Shown here: positions 24,961-38,675 of the stretch, one piece after another | Numbering within the stretch: the stretch's first letter is position 1 | Layout of the letters: each line of letters begins with the position of its first letter | Assembly (NCBI GenBank): GCA_022702705.1 | Contig: CM040428.1 | Location: 93,120,287-93,184,286 of the forward strand | Length of the DNA: 64,000 bases | DNA from: Papilionanthe hookeriana x Papilionanthe teres | Taxonomy: Eukaryota > Streptophyta > Magnoliopsida > Asparagales > Orchidaceae | Direction of reading: 5' to 3' | Position numbers and translations under genes: made by a program | Notes under the pieces: model-generated | What the model was told of the DNA's origin: nothing | Databases searched by the model: none | The model's input: the letters and a program-made list of their open reading frames with translations, nothing else

Positions 24961-27900
24961 TATCTTTCTCTCTCTTCTCCTCTCGTCCCTCCCACTTTCA
25001 CTCCATCATTCCCTCTCTTTCCATTTCTCCCAATCTCACTCTTTTCTCTCCTTGCACTCACTCACTTAATCTTCCTCCCTTCTCGTCTCATTTTCTTTAT
25101 TGCACTCTCCCATTCGCTCTCTCGATTCACTTTCTCTTCTCTAATTCTCTCTCATTCTCTCAACCTTTTCTCTCCTCTATCATCCTTCTCGACTCCCACT
25201 CTCCTTCCCACTTATCACCCCGCTCACTCCCTATATCTCAATATATCTCTCTCTCCATCTCTCTTTCTCACTCATTCTCTTAATCTCGCCTCTATCGCCA
25301 TCTTACTCCCTATCTTTTCCTCTCTCGTCTCTCTCTTTCCCTCTTAAATCTTTCATGCTCCATCTCTCATGCTCCCACTCTCCCTTCAATATTATGCTCT
25401 CTCCTCTACCTCCCTTGTTCTCACTCTCTCCCCCTTACTCTTGCCCCCAGATCTCTTCTTTTTCACGCTCACTTTTACTATGTCTCTTACTCTCTATTTT
25501 GTTTCTCTCTTTTCTCTCTGTACTTCTTTGCTACCTTTTCTCTTTTTACTCTTTCTCTCTATCTCTCTCTTTCTACCTCTCTTCCTTACTGTCTTTAACT
25601 CTCAATTATGTTTCTCTCACTTACTCTCTTGCTCCCTCTTCTTCTCTTTTCTCACTCATTATCTCCTTGTATCCATCACCCCATCTCTCTCTACCTTTCC
25701 TCATTCTCTATCTCTTTTCTTTCTCACCCCTTCTTCTCATATTATTTATTACTTTCCCTCTCTCATTATTTCATTTTCTATTTCTCTCTCTCTACCGTCT
25801 CTTAGTTCACTTTCTATTATTTCTCTATTTCTATCTCTTTTCGACTCTCCCTCTTTTGGATGCCTCACTCTCTTCAGTTTCACTCTATTCCTACTCCCTC
25901 ACTCTCTTCTCTATCTCTTTTTCTCATGCTTTCTCACCCTTTTTTCTCTCCCTCTCTATCACACCATCCATCCCTAACTCTCTCTCTTACTCCATCCATC
26001 ATTCTCTCTTGCTCCCTTTCCCTTACTCTCCTTCACAATCTCTATTCTCTCTTCCTATTTCTTTCACTATCTCACTATCACTCCCTATTCTCTCTCACTC
26101 TATCTCTTACTCTTCTCACTCTTTATCTTCCTCTACCCGCACTCTCTTTCTCTATTTCTCACACATGCCTCTCTTATTTTCTCTCTCTCGCAGTCTCTCC
26201 ACTTTCCCTCCCTGGCTCTCCTCTCTCTAACTCACTATTAATCTCTCTCTCATTATCTCTCTCGTTCTCTTATTCTCCCTCTCTCCCTCCTGCTCACTAT
26301 CTCTTTCTTAATCTTCCTCACTCTTCTTTCCTAATATCTCTCTCATTCTCTCTTCTTCCTTTGCTCCCTTTCTCTCTTTTTTCACTATTTGCTCGCATTC
26401 TCTTTCTCCATTATCGCTCACTCTTCTCTTAAAGATATTCTCTTCATGCTCTTTCTATCCTTCTTTTGTCCCTTTCTCTTTTCTTCCCACTTCGCCGCAC
26501 AATCTCTTCATTTCTCTCTTCCATCTTTCCTCTCTCGTTCTCTCTCTCCTTCTCTCTATTAAATTTCACTCTCACTCTTGCTCCCTCTATTTCTCACCCT
26601 CTTTCTCTGCCTCTCTCTCTCGTCCTCTCTTCCTCATTAACAATTAAATCTCCTTCTCCCTTTTATCATTCTCTTCTCTCCTAATTTCTTTTCCACTCTC
26701 TCTCCTCTGTGTCTCTCCCTCAGCATCAACTTCAGCTCATTCTTTTCTTCTCTTTTTTTACACTTTCTTATCTCTTTCTCACCTACTCTCCGTATCGCTA
26801 CACTCTCTCTCTCACTATTTCTTTTCGTCCATCCTCCCGCCCCCGTGCTCCTCCTTCATATTCTCTTCACCTATGCTTTCTCTCGCTCTCCTCTAACTAT
26901 CATACTTTATCTCCCTTTCTCCCGTATCCTTTCCAACTCCTCTATCTCTCTCACTTATCACCCATTCTTTCCTGCCTCCCTCTCTCCTTCTCACTCACTC
27001 TCTTTTCCTCATTATCCAACACTTTATTTCTTTCAACACTCTCTCTCCTAGTCTTTCTCATGGCCTCCCTCCATCTCTCTATTCTTTCTCTTTACCACTC
27101 ATGCTTTCCCCCACGCTCTCTAATTCTCTCTTTCTCGGTCTTTTGCTTTCCCTTTTGTTGCTCTTTATTCTTATTCCTTCTCTCACTCTGCATTCCCTCT
27201 ATCCCTACTCTCACTTTCAATCCCACTCTCAGCTCTGCCTCTCCCTTTCTCTTTCTTTCTCTCTACCTCTTCTTGCTCTCTCTCGTTATTTCTCTCACCA
27301 TCACTAACACACTTCTTCCTCTCCCTTTTAATTTCACTCCCTCCGTCCCTCTCTCCTTACGTCTTCTTACATTCTAACTCTATTTTTCTTCTTCTCACTC
27401 TCACTCCCTTACTCACTCTCTTGCTCTTTATCTGTCACTTCCCTCTCTGATCCCTTTCAACAGTTCCCCTATTACCCACTAATTCTCGTTGTTTCTCACT
27501 TTTTCCCCGCACTTCTCTCCCAATCTTCCTTCCCTTCCTTTCTCCTTATTTCACTCCCTCCCTTCTTTCCTCTCTTTTTGTCTAGTCTCTCTCCCACACC
27601 ACTCTATATCTCTCTCTCTCATTATCACTCTCTCTCCCTCTGTCTTGTTTTCTTTTCTCTCACCTCTCTTTTCACTATTTATCTCTTGACTCTCTCCCTT
27701 TTTTCTCTTCTCTTTCTTCTCGATTTTACTCTCACTCTTACATGATTCCTCTCCCTCATTCCTCTGAATTACTCTCACCCTCTCTCTCTTTTTCTCTTGC
27801 TTTCTCTCTCTCTCTCTCTCTTTCTCCTTACTTTCTCTTCAATTTTATAGTAACTCTTCCTCCCGCTTGCTCCTTTCTCTCAAACCTATATATTCTCACA

Positions 27901-28160
27901 CTTTCTCTATCCCAATCTCTTAAACTGTCTTGATTTTTCTCACTCTCCTTTCCCTCACTCCCCATTTCTTTCTTGCTATTTTAATCTCTATCCCCCTCAT
28001 ATCATTCTCCTATCTTTATCTCTCTCTATCTACCAATTTATATATATCTATTATCTTGCTCTCTCTCAATATAACTGTTCATTACTTCACTTTCTCACAC
28101 AACTTCTCTCCTACTCCTCTTCCTCTTTTGTTCTTCCTTCCTCTCTTTCTTCTCTCTCGT
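24960..28160 (+). repeat. Diverged second-copy of the 6.64-9.79 kb part of the unit
   Basis: Collinear with 6640-9790 of U1: CTCCCACTTTCACTCCATC, CTCTCAATTATGTTTCTCTC near 25600, a CACACATGCCTCTCTT word near 26160, TTTCTCGGTCTTTTGC near 27130, ATCTACCAATTTATATAT near 28030, TTGTTCTTCCTTCC near 28127. It is more diverged from U1 than U2 is, so it is an older relative of this part. Confidence 0.75.
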
Positions 28161-28179
28161 CACTCTCGCTCATTCTCTC

Positions 28180-28660
28180 AATTTCCTCTCTCTTGCTTTT
28201 CTTCCACTACCATCTCTTTTATCCCTATTTTTGTCTTCATTTCTTGGGCCCTCTCTCCCTTTATCCAATTTAAATCTCAGTCTTTCTCCCACCCTCTCCC
28301 TTTCTCTCTCTTTATTCCTTTTCTCTTTGCCTCTCTCTTACTCTCTTATGTTACTCTATTCTCCTCTCCTCTTACTCTTTCTCTCTCTGTCTATCCGCCA
28401 CTCTATCACACTTCCATCTCTCACACTCTCTCTTCCCCTCCCATTATCTCTCACACACTCTTCTCTCCCTCTCTCTATATCATGCACTCTCTTTTTCTCT
28501 CCCTCTTTTCCTTCCTTACTCTCCCTCTCACCATCTCCTCATCCCTCCCTTTCCGCTTCTCTCTCACTCATGCCTTTATTCATCTTCCATCTCACTCACT
28601 CCAATCCCTTTTTTGCTCTCTAGCACACTTTCTCCCGCTCTTCATTCTCTTTCACACACT
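28180..28660 (+). repeat. Segment X, copy 2
   Basis: CCCTTTATCCAATTTAAATC at 28258 is 3696 bp from its counterpart at 24562. CACTCACTCCAATCCCTTTT recurs near 28594. Together with copy 1 it delimits a 3.7-kb tandem unit. Confidence 0.75.
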
Positions 28661-29290
28661 CTCCACCTCTCTCCATGCATCTCTTCCAATTCATTCCCTC
28701 TCTCTCATTAATTATCATTTTCAACGCCCTCCCTCCCTCCCTCTCAATCTCTCTCTATATCTTCATTCACACTCTCTTCCTATCTCATTCCCACTCTCTT
28801 CCATCCCTCTGATCCCTCTATCTCTCTCTTTCTCACTATCTCCCTCTCTTGCTCTTTTCTATTTTTTTATCACTTATTCTTTCACTATCGCCCTCTCTAT
28901 CTTCACACTCTATAGCTCTCTTTCATTACTCTCTTATCACTTTAATCCACTTTTCTCTCCAATTATCTCTCACTCTCTTCCTCCCTCCCTCTCTCCCTCT
29001 TTTTATTAATTTAGCCTCTCTATATATCATTCTCTATCTCTCACTCACTATATTTTGCTCTATCTTCTTCGAGTCTCTCTTCTCTTTATTTCTACCTTTA
29101 CTCTCTCTCCCTCCCGCTCACTCTTCAATCCCTAGCCCTTGCTCCCACTCGCTATCTCTCACTCTTGATTTCATCTCCCTTTATTGTTTGTTTGCTTTCT
29201 TTTGCCCTCTCTTTGTCTCTCTTTTGCTCATTCTTCTCTCTTTACTCACTCTTTCTCTTCCTCTGTCTCTCACTCTCTCTCACTTTCTCT

Positions 29291-29400
29291 CCCTCACACA
29301 CTCTCTCTCAATTGCTCGCACATTTTGCTCTCTCCCAACAAAACCATCCCATTATTTCTTATTTTCTTGCATACATCTCTCTTCCTTTCCTTTCCATCCC
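29291..29400 (+). repeat. Conserved core word, copy 10
   Basis: CTCACACACTCTCTCTC, AATTGCTCGCACATTTTGC, CCCATTATTTCTTATTTTC and CATACATCTCTCTTCC. The terminal CAATCC is replaced by TTTCCATCCC. Confidence 0.75.
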
Positions 29401-30611
29401 TTTCTTTTATTTTCATTCTCCCCATTCTCTCACTGTCTCTCTCATCCTTTCTCTCTCATTCTCTCCCTCACCTACCCTTATCCCTGCCTTATCCAAGTCT
29501 TTCTCCCTCTCTTCCTCTCAATCTCCCTAGATTCTTCTCTTCTACTAAGTCATTCTCTTCGCAATCCCTCCATATCTCAATCTTACTCACAACATATACA
29601 TTTTCTCTCTCACTTAATTATCTCTCTCTCTCTCTTATGTCTTTCTTGCTCTCTCTCCCACCCTCACTCCTCTATCTCCACCTTTCTCACTCGTCCTCAT
29701 CTCTGCCCTCACTCTCTCTTTCTCACTCTCCCCTTTCTCACTATGTCTTTCACTCTCATTTATGTTTCTCTCTCTCTGCCTTTGCCACTCTTTCTCTCTC
29801 ATTACCACGCCTTTATCTTCATACATCTTTCACTTAACTCGCCATCCCTTCAACTCATTCTCTCCTCTCTCCCACTTTATTTCGCTCTCTTATTCTCTCT
29901 AGCTCCTCTCTCTTTCTCTTCCCTCACGCTCCATTCATTCTCTATTTTCTCCCTTCCTCGGGTCCATCATTTTCTTCAATTTAACTCTCACTTTTATTCC
30001 TCGCCGCCTCTCGCCGTTCTCTTGCACTTTCTCTCCAATTCTCACTCCTTTTCTCTCTCTATCTCAATTTCCCTCCATAACTCTTTCTCTTGCTCCATCG
30101 ATCCTTCTCTATCTTCGCTTCTTTTTCTTATTATTTTTTCTTCACCCACTCTCTTTAGCTTCACCGTCACTATACTCCCTTCTTTTATCACTTTCACACC
30201 CTATTCTCTCTCTTCCACTTTCTATCGTTATACGCTCGCATTCTTTATTTTCTTTCAATATTTCTATTACTCTTCTCACTTTTTTCTTTCCAATATCCCC
30301 CACTCTCTTTCTTTATTTCCTCACTTCCCTCCTTCCATTTTTCTCTTACGCTCTCTCCCCACTTCATTCTTGGCTCTCCTCTCCATCTCTCTCTCAATCT
30401 CTCTCACAATCTCTTATTCTCCCCCATCTTTCTTGCCGCATTCTTTCTTTATCTTCCTCTCATTCTCCTTCTCTCCCTTTATCTCTCACACTCTCACTTC
30501 CTCCTCCTCTCCCTTCCTCACTCTTTTTCGCTATTTGTTTTCTTTTTCTTTCTCTTTATCGTCAACTTCTCTAACTCTTTCTCTTAAGTTTATCTCTCAA
30601 TCTCTGTCTCT

Positions 30612-30629
30612 CACACACACACACACACC
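30612..30629 (+). repeat. (CA)n microsatellite
   Basis: About nine CA dinucleotides inside CT-rich sequence, a rare departure from the C/T alphabet. Confidence 0.9.
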
Positions 30630-32677
30630 CTTTGTCTACCTCTGCGTCTATCTATTTCTCTAATTTCCTCGCCCCTTTCTTACTCTTTTCGTTACATATC
30701 TCTTGTTTTATCTTCCTTCACTCACTCTTCTATCTCTATTTCTCTCTCACTCTCTCTCCTCTCTTCCTCCTCTTTCTTTAGTTTCACTCTCTCTTACTCC
30801 CCTTTAACTCACTTTGCTCTCTTTATCTTATTCTCTCTTTTCTACTCTCTCTCGTCTCACTTTTTTGCTCCCTCTTCCGTCCTCCACATATTCTCTCTCT
30901 TTCCTCTTCGCTTCCTTCCCTCCTTCCCTCCCTCCCCTCTCTCTCACTCATCATCTTCCATTCTTCCACACTCGCTATCCCCCACTCTTGCCGCCTATGT
31001 CTCTCTAGCTCTCTTTCTCCCACTCATTCTTTGCTCTCGTACCACTCTCTTAATCATACTCTCATTCGCTCTATCTTCTAATACGCTTCTTTTTCTTTAT
31101 TTCCTTTTTCTCTCAATATTTCCTCTTCTCATCTCCCCAAATCTCTCAATCTCTCGACTTTCTCTCTCATCTCTCTTCCTTTCTCACTCTCTCGCCCCTC
31201 TCATTCTCTATTCTATCTCTCTACCTCTTGCTCTCTCATATCATTCTATCTTTCTCTATTTACTAACTCATTTTCTCTCTATATCTCACTCTCTCTCGTT
31301 CCTTTTATCGTACTCCCACCTTTCTCTCGAATCCCTCTCTTTTTCCCTCTTCTCTCATTATTTCCCCGTACTTTCTCTTATTTCTAACTCTCTCCCTCCC
31401 CCTCTTCCTCTCTCTCTCTCGTATTCTCACTCTTGTTATTTTACTATTATTCCCGCCCCTACTCTCTCCTTATCCCTCCTTCTCTCCTTCTCTCCATTAT
31501 TCATTTCTTCTCGCTTATTCTGCTCTCATTCACATCCATTCCTCCCTCTGAATCTCTCTCTTTCTATCTCCTCCTAGTCTCTCTTTCCCTCCCTTATGTC
31601 CTTTCCCTCACACACTCACTTTTTCTTTCTCAAGCTCACTCTCAAACTCCCTCTATCTTATTTTATTGCTTTTTTTCTCTCTCTATCTTGCTCACTCCAT
31701 CTTATTTCGCTTCTCTCGCAGTCTCAAACACACTCTATCACTCTTCTTTCTTTCTTTCACCGTTTCCTCTATTTTACCTTCTCTCTCTCTCACTCTCCGT
31801 GTCGCTCTCCCATACCTTTTTGATATTTTGTCTCACCCCTCTCTATCCTCCCCATCTTCTTTCTCTCTTTCTCCTCTCTCTCACTATCTCTCACTCTTCT
31901 TTAGCTCACTCTCTCTTACTATCTTCCTCTAATTCTCTCTCAAAATTTCCACCATCCCTCCCATTTGTTTTTCTCTTTCTTTATCTCATTCGCTCTCCTT
32001 CCTTCCTCCCCGCTCTCTCCTCTTCTCTCATTCCCTCTCTCTCTCTACCTCCATCTTTCAAATTTCTAACGGCTTACCCTCTCTCCAACTTTCTCATGTT
32101 CTCTATCTCCTTATCCCTCTCAAACACTCCTCTATTTTTCTCACTCCCTATTCATACCCCGTCATTGTCTCCCTTATCTAGCTCTCGCTATTCTCTCCAT
32201 CTCGACACTCATACACTCTCTCATACTCTATATCACTCTATCTGTCTTACCCTCCTTAGCTCCATTTATTGCTCTCTATCTCACTCTCTCTAACTATCTT
32301 ATTTTTCTCTATCTCTCTCTACCTCTCTATCTATCTTTCACCCTCCATCCATCTCTATATCTTCCTCTATATCTCCCACTCTCTACCTTGCACTAGTGAT
32401 CTTTTGTTCTATCTTCCCCGCTCATCATTTCGTCTCCTTTCGTTTCACTCTCTCTCCTTTCTTCCTCCTTTCTTCAATTCTATACCCCTCCCTCTATCCC
32501 CCGTTTCTAGTTCACTCTCTCTTGCTCAATCTCTCACTCTATTTCATCTCTTTATCGTTTCGTCTCTCTCTTTCTCTCTATCCTCTATTGCTCTTTCGAT
32601 CTAACAAGCTCTCTCTTTATTAACTCCTTCTCTCCCTCTATCTCTCACACTCTCTATTACTCTCCCTCCATCCCTCC

Positions 32678-32780
32678 TGTCAATTGCTTCACATCTCACT
32701 CTAAACCGTTTTCACCATCTCATTATTTATTATTTTCTCTCACACATCTCTCACTCCTCCTCTTTGTCCCTCTCTTTCAC
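32678..32780 (+). repeat. Conserved core word, copy 11
   Basis: TGTCAATTGCTTCACATCTC, CATCTCATTATTTATTATTT, and CACACATCTCTCACTCCTCC. The GATCC part is degraded to CTTTGTCCCTC and the terminal CAATCC is lost. Confidence 0.75.
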
Positions 32781-33253
32781 TCTCTTTTTTCCTCTCTTTC
32801 TCCCCTTCTCCTTATTTCTCTCCTCTCTCTTCTCTTGCACTCACTCACTCTTATCACTTTACTTACTCTTTCTCTTCAACCATCTATCACTCTCTTCCTC
32901 ACTCCCTCTCTCCCTCTTTCATTAATTCAGTCTCTCTCTATTACCCTCTCTCTCTCTTGCTATCTCCATATACCCTTTAAATCTCCCTCTCTCATCCTCC
33001 CTTCCATTAGTCTCTCTTCTTTCTACATTTCTATCTCACCCTCTCTCTATCTCTCCTTCCCGCTCACTCTTCAATCTCTCGGCTTTACTCTTTCTTTTTG
33101 CTCTCTCTCTCTCTTTATTTCATCTCTTTATTATTTTCATGCTCTCTCCTTCGCTCCCTCTCTATCTCTCACTCTTGCTCTTTCTCCTATCACCCTCTCA
33201 TCTCTCTTTACTCACTCCATCTCTCCCTCTATCTCTCACTCACACTCTCCGTC

Positions 33254-33370
33254 CCAAACACACTCACTTCTGCGCTCTCACATATTGCTCTCTCCTATCA
33301 TATCCATCTGTTTCTTATTTTATCTCATGGATATCTCTTCCTCCTCGATCCCTCCTCCCTCATCAATCCC
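33254..33370 (+). repeat. Conserved core word, copy 12
   Basis: CTCACATATTGCTCTCTCC, TATCCATCTGTTTCTTATTT, TCATGGATATCTC, CCTCCTCGATCCCTCC and ATCAATCCC. The CATATTGC start relates it to copies 3, 6 and 9. Confidence 0.75.
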
Positions 33371-34129
33371 TACATCCTTCTCTTTCTCGCTCTCCCTACT
33401 TTACTCTTCACTCTCGCTTCTACTTCGCACTCACTCATGCATCCTCTCCCTCCCTCTTATTTTCTTTATGGTTCTCTCTCATTCCCTCTCTTACCCTTGT
33501 CTCTCACTTTTCTTTCTCTACATCTCTGTCACTCTTTGTCTCCCATTCTCTCACTCTCCCTCTTTCTTTCTCCCTTATTCTACCCTCCAACCACTCTCTA
33601 CGCCAATCTCTCTCCCTCTCCATCTCCTTCTCTCCTTTCATCACTCATTCTCTTATTCTCCTCCTATCTCAATCATGCTATCTTTTGCTCTCGCTTCCTC
33701 TCTAACTTCATATCTCTTAAATCTTTCTTTTCTCTCCCCCTCTCACTCTCTCTATTCGGTCTCTCTAATACTCTCCATCTATCTCCCTTTCTTTCTTGCC
33801 CCTCTATCTCTCTCTCTTTCTCGCTCTCTCCCTTTTTCACGATGTCTCTCTCTATTATGCTTCCTTCTCTAGCTCTCTAACTCTCTCTTACTCTCTGTTC
33901 TCTTTCTTTATTCACTCTTTATGTTCTATATCCATCAATATAACTCCCTCCCTTCCTCACATTCTCCCTCTTCTCTCTCTTTCTCTCTCTTCTTCCATCC
34001 TCTCTCATTGTTTGTTACTTTCACACCCTCCCTTCCTTCCCTCCTCCTTTTTATGCCTTTGTCTCTCTCTCTAGCTTCTTTTCTTTGCCCTCTCTTTCCT
34101 TACCTGTATTCTCTCTATTTCTCTCCCTT

Positions 34130-35600
34130 TGTCACTCTCTCCCCTCCTCGCTCCCTCACTCTATTTAATTTCACTTTCACTCTACTTCCTCACTCGCTTT
34201 TACCTCTTCGTCACACTCACTCCCACTTTCCTTCTTGGTTGTCCCTCTCTCCATATTTCTATCATTCTCTCTTTCATTCTCTTATTCTCCCTCCCCTCAC
34301 TTTCTCTTCGCTCACTCTCTTTCTCTATCTTACCTCACTCTCCTTCTCTCTCTATATCAATCTCACACTCCCTTCCTCCTTTGCTCCCTTCCTCTCACTT
34401 TTACCAATTGTTCTCTATTTTCTCTTTTCTTGCTTACACTTCTCTAACTCTTTTTCTAATGTTCTCTCTTACTCTCTTCCTTTCTCACACACACACAATC
34501 TCTCTTTGCTCAATCCCTCTCATATCCTCTGTCTTTTATCTCATTGATTCTCACACTCTCTCACACTTTTCCTCTCTTTCTCTTACCCTCTCTCCCTCCC
34601 TCTCTCTTCCTCCTCTATCTCTCACTCTCTTTTCATGATTCTTGCTCTCACTCTTTTCCTCTCTATCTATATATCTCTCTTGCTCCCTTCATTCTCTTGC
34701 TCTCTATCTCTCTCTTCTCTTCCTCCCTCCCTCACTCACACTTTCTCTCCATTCTCACCCTCCTAATATCTTTCTTCTCTTTTGTACCTCTCTCTCATTT
34801 GTTTTCTTATATATTCTTCTCTCCCTGATGATCATTTCCTCTTTCTCTATATATCTCATTCACACTTCACAATCTTGTTCTCTTTATCTCTTTCACTCTC
34901 TACCTCTATCATTCTCACTCCCTAATTATTGCCATTTCTAGGTCTCTCGTATGTAGCTCAAACTTCTCTCTATATATACACTCATATGCTCTCTCACTCT
35001 CTTAATCACTCTCGTTCGCACCCTTTAGCTCCACATTTCTTGCTCTCTATCTCACTCTCTCTAACTATCTTGTTCTTTCTCGCTTAATCTCTCCTCTCTC
35101 TTTTCCCGACTCTATCTTTCTCCTTTCACTCTCTATCCTCTTTTGTATTATTCTATCTCCCTCTCTTTCTCTTTCTCACGTTTACACTCTCCTTTGTTGC
35201 TCTTTTTCCTCTTACACTTTCTCTCATTCTACCTCCACTCCCTTTCTCCTTTCTCTTGCTTTCAACCCTACCACTGTCTTTTCCTATCTTCTCTCCCTCC
35301 GTCCTTCCCACTCTATCCCTCCTTATCTCGCTCTTTGTCTCTCTCTCTCTCTTGCTCCCTCTCTCACTCACTAATATTCTCTTCTTGTGCTCACCTTACA
35401 CCTCACGGACACACTCTTACTTGATCTTCCCACAACCTCTCTTCACTCTCTCACTTTCTCTTTCTTACTCTCTCTTTTAAACGCTCTCACTTCCCCCTAT
35501 CTCTCTCTTTCTCCCTTATGACCTCCATCTTTCTATGACTCTCTATTTCAGCCCCCTTTTATCTCTCCCTCTCAATATCTCTTTTGTCTCTCACTTTTTG
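34130..35600 (+). repeat. Direct repeat L, paired with 54.2-55.7 kb
   Basis: Collinear with about 54230-55690 at an almost constant offset of 20.1 kb. Landmarks: TTCCTCCTTTGCTCCCTTCC (34373 region versus 54493 region), ACACACAATCTCTCT at 34491 versus 54621, and TAGCTC before a TTTCTTGCTCT word at 35026 versus 55109, the latter followed by a TGTTCTTTCTCG word in both. Confidence 0.7.
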
Positions 35601-38295
35601 ACCCTCCCATTACCCTCACTTCCTCTCTCTAGCTCTCCATACCTCTTTCGCTTCCCTTAATCCATTTCTCTCTTTTACATTCTCCTTTATTGTTCTCTCT
35701 CTTTTCCTCTTACTTTTCTCTTCACTCTATTCCTCACTCTCTCTCCTTTCTCGTTCACCTGATTCCATCCCAACTTCTCTCATTCTCTCTCCTCCCTCCC
35801 TCTTCCTACCTTTATCCCTCTCCAAATTCCTCTCCCTTCGCTTCTCCCTCTCACTCTCTTCATTCACCTCGTTCTCTCGCTCTTTATACCACGTACCCTT
35901 ACTCGATCTTCCCTTAGTCTCCTCACTCTCAACCTTTCACTCTCTTTTTCCTTTCCTTTCTTGAACTCTCTTAATCCCTCACTAGATCCTTCAATCTCTT
36001 TCTCATTCACTCTCTCTCTATGTCTCTTTTAATGCTCCCTTTTATCGCTCGCTGCCTTTCTCTCGTCGTCTCCCTCCCTCTTTCACTCACTTCACCATCG
36101 TTTTCTCGCTTCCTCCTTATCTCCCCCTCACTCTTGCTCCCTCTCTCTCACTCGCTCACTCTCTCTCCCTCTCAACTCTCTCTTCCCTCACTCTCCGTCT
36201 ACACTATTTCTCTCTCACACTTTCTCCCTTTCTCGCCTCTCTTCATCTATCTCTCGCCACTCTCACTTCTACTCGCTCTTTTTCTCGCGTCATGTTTACT
36301 CTCTTTAATTACTCGCTCTCCCTCTCTCATATTAACTTTTCCTCCCTCTCTCCCCCGCTCTCTTACTTCCTTCCCTCCCACTCTCTCTCTCCCTTTCTCG
36401 CCCTCTCTCCTTCTCTCTCTCTCTCCCTCTCTCCCTCTCTACCTCTCTCTCTCTCTTCCAACTCATCCCCCTCTCTCCCACTAAGTCTCATCCTCCACCA
36501 CATTTCTCCTCCCTCTCACTTTATCTCTATATCTTCCATCAATCACTCTTCTCTCTCACCCTCTCTTCCACTCTCACTCCCGCTCTCTTCAAGGCCTATC
36601 ACTCCCTTCCTCTATCTCTATCTTTCTCACTCTCCTCTCTCACACTTTTCTCTATTTATGCCTTATCACTTTTTGTTCCTCTATTTTTCTTTCTTTAGCT
36701 CCCACGCACGCACACTCTTGTTCTCCTTTAACACTCTCTCATCACTTTACTCACTATTCTCTCCAACCATCTCACACTCTCTTCCTCCCTCCCCACTCCC
36801 TCTTTCATTATTACAGTCTCTCACTCTATCGCCCACTCTCCATTATATCCATATCCCCTCTACATCTCCCTCTCTCTACCTCACACTTAACTCTCCATCT
36901 TCCACTAGTCTCTCTTCTCTCTTATTTTCTATCTCAACCACTCTCCTTCTCTCCCATCCACTCACTCTTCAATCCTTTTTCGCTCTCTTTCTATCTCTAT
37001 TTCATCTATCTTTATCGATTTCGATCTCTCTCTCGTTCTTTCTTCTTTCGCCTTATTTTTCTCTTTACTCACCTTACTCCTCTCTCTCACTTCGTTGTAC
37101 TCACTAAGTCACTCCTCCCCTCACTCTCCTTCCTCTTTCTCTATTGCTCTCTCTCATTCCCTCCCCTTCTCCCTCTTCTCTCACATTCTCTTTTCTCATT
37201 TCTCTCTCACTCTTCCTCTCCCCAATCTCTCTCTCTCATCATTTCTCTCATTCTCTCCCTTCTACTTCCCTCCCTCCCACTCCCCCAATCTCAATCTCCC
37301 TCCCTCCATCTCCCTCTCTCTCCCTCTCCCTCTCCCTCTCTCTTTCCCTTCCTTCTAAAGCATTCTCTTAATCTCTCATTAACTCAATATCGCACACTAA
37401 CTTTTTCGTTCTCTTCCTCTCTCAATTCCTATCTATCTCTTAAATCATTTTCTCTCTCCTTTCTCTACCCTCTCTCTCTTCAATCTCTCTCACTCTCTCC
37501 CTCTTATCTCCCCTCTCACTCTCTCCTATACTCTTGTCATTTATCTCTCTCTTTCTCGCTCCCCGCTCTTTACCCATTATGTTTCACACTCCATTATGTT
37601 TCTCTCTCACTCTAAGACTCTCTCTCGCTCCCTTTTCTCTCTTTTTTTTCTCTCTCTCTCTTTTCTCCTCTAAATCTCATTTTGTACTCACTCTCTCCAT
37701 CTCTCCACCTTCCTTCCATATTTTCTTTCACTTTTTTCCTCTCTCACTCCCACCTTCTTCCCCATCCTCTCACTCCCTCCATCCATCTCTCTCGCGTCCT
37801 CACTACTTCTTTCATTGGCGCTTTATCATTTTTTCATTCTCTATCGCTTTCGCTCTCGACAAACTCTCTTGCTCTCACATCACCAATCATTTTGCTCGAT
37901 TTTCTCTCCAACCATCTCTCACTCTCTTCCTCCCTCCCTCTCTCACTCTTTCATTAATTCAATCTCTCGCTATGACTTTTTCCTCCATCTTCCATATTTC
38001 CCTCAATATCTCCCTTTATCTAGCTCTCACTCACTATCTTTGCCTTCAGCTTCCCGAGTCTCTCTTCTCTACCCTTGCCTTACACCCCTCTCTCACTCCC
38101 TTCACTCTCACTCGTCAATCCCTATCTTAACTTCCTCTTACTCTCTCTCCTACTCTCTATTTCATCTCTCTTCATATTTTCTCGCTTTTACCCCTCGCCG
38201 TCTCTCTCTTACTCTTTCTTCTATCTCCCTCTCTTCCCTCTTTTTACTCACTCTTCTTTCACTCTATCTATCACACTCTCTCTCACACTCCCTCC

Positions 38296-38415
38296 CTTAC
38301 ACACTTATCTCTTAATTGCTTTCACATCTTACTCTATCTCGTCATATCCATCTTATTATTTATTATTTTCTCTCATACATCTCTCATTCCTCCTCAATAC
38401 CTCCCTCTTCAATCC
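38296..38415 (+). repeat. Conserved core word, copy 13
   Basis: TTACACACTTATCTC, TTAATTGCTTTCACATC, TTATTATTTATTATTTTC, TCATACATCTCTCATTCC, CTCAATACCTCCC and TTCAATCC. It is the left member of a local tandem pair with 38571. Confidence 0.85.
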
Positions 38416-38570
38416 ATCCCTCCCTCTCTTTCATCCTTTCTCTCTCCTCTTGCACCTCGTTCATACACTCTCTCTCCCTCTCTTTTTCTCTTTCTTCTAT
38501 CTCTCTCTCTTCCATCTCTTTACTCACTCTTTCTCTCCCTCTATCTATCATACCTCTCACACTCCCGCTT

Positions 38571-38675
38571 CCTTACACACCATCTCACCGCTCTCACATT
38601 TTGCTCTCTCTCATTATATCCATCATTATTTATTATTTTCTCTCATACATCTCTCATTCCTCCTCGATACCTCCT
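38571..38675 (+). repeat. Conserved core word, copy 14
   Basis: TTACACACCATCTC, CTCTCACATTTTGC, CATTATTTATTATTTTC, then the same TCATACATCTCTCATTCC as copy 13 and CGATACCTCC. It lies 276 bp from copy 13 and lacks the terminal TTCAATCC, consistent with a local unequal duplication. Confidence 0.85.

Noticed and set aside
28849..30663. Open frame of 604 codons
   Set aside because: Same low-complexity composition. It crosses monomer boundaries and has no counterpart of conserved length in other copies of the repeat.
38296..38675. CRISPR-like spaced repeats (core words)
   Set aside because: The repeats are too long and variable, with spacings from 0.27 to several kb, and the whole is a eukaryotic-type satellite.
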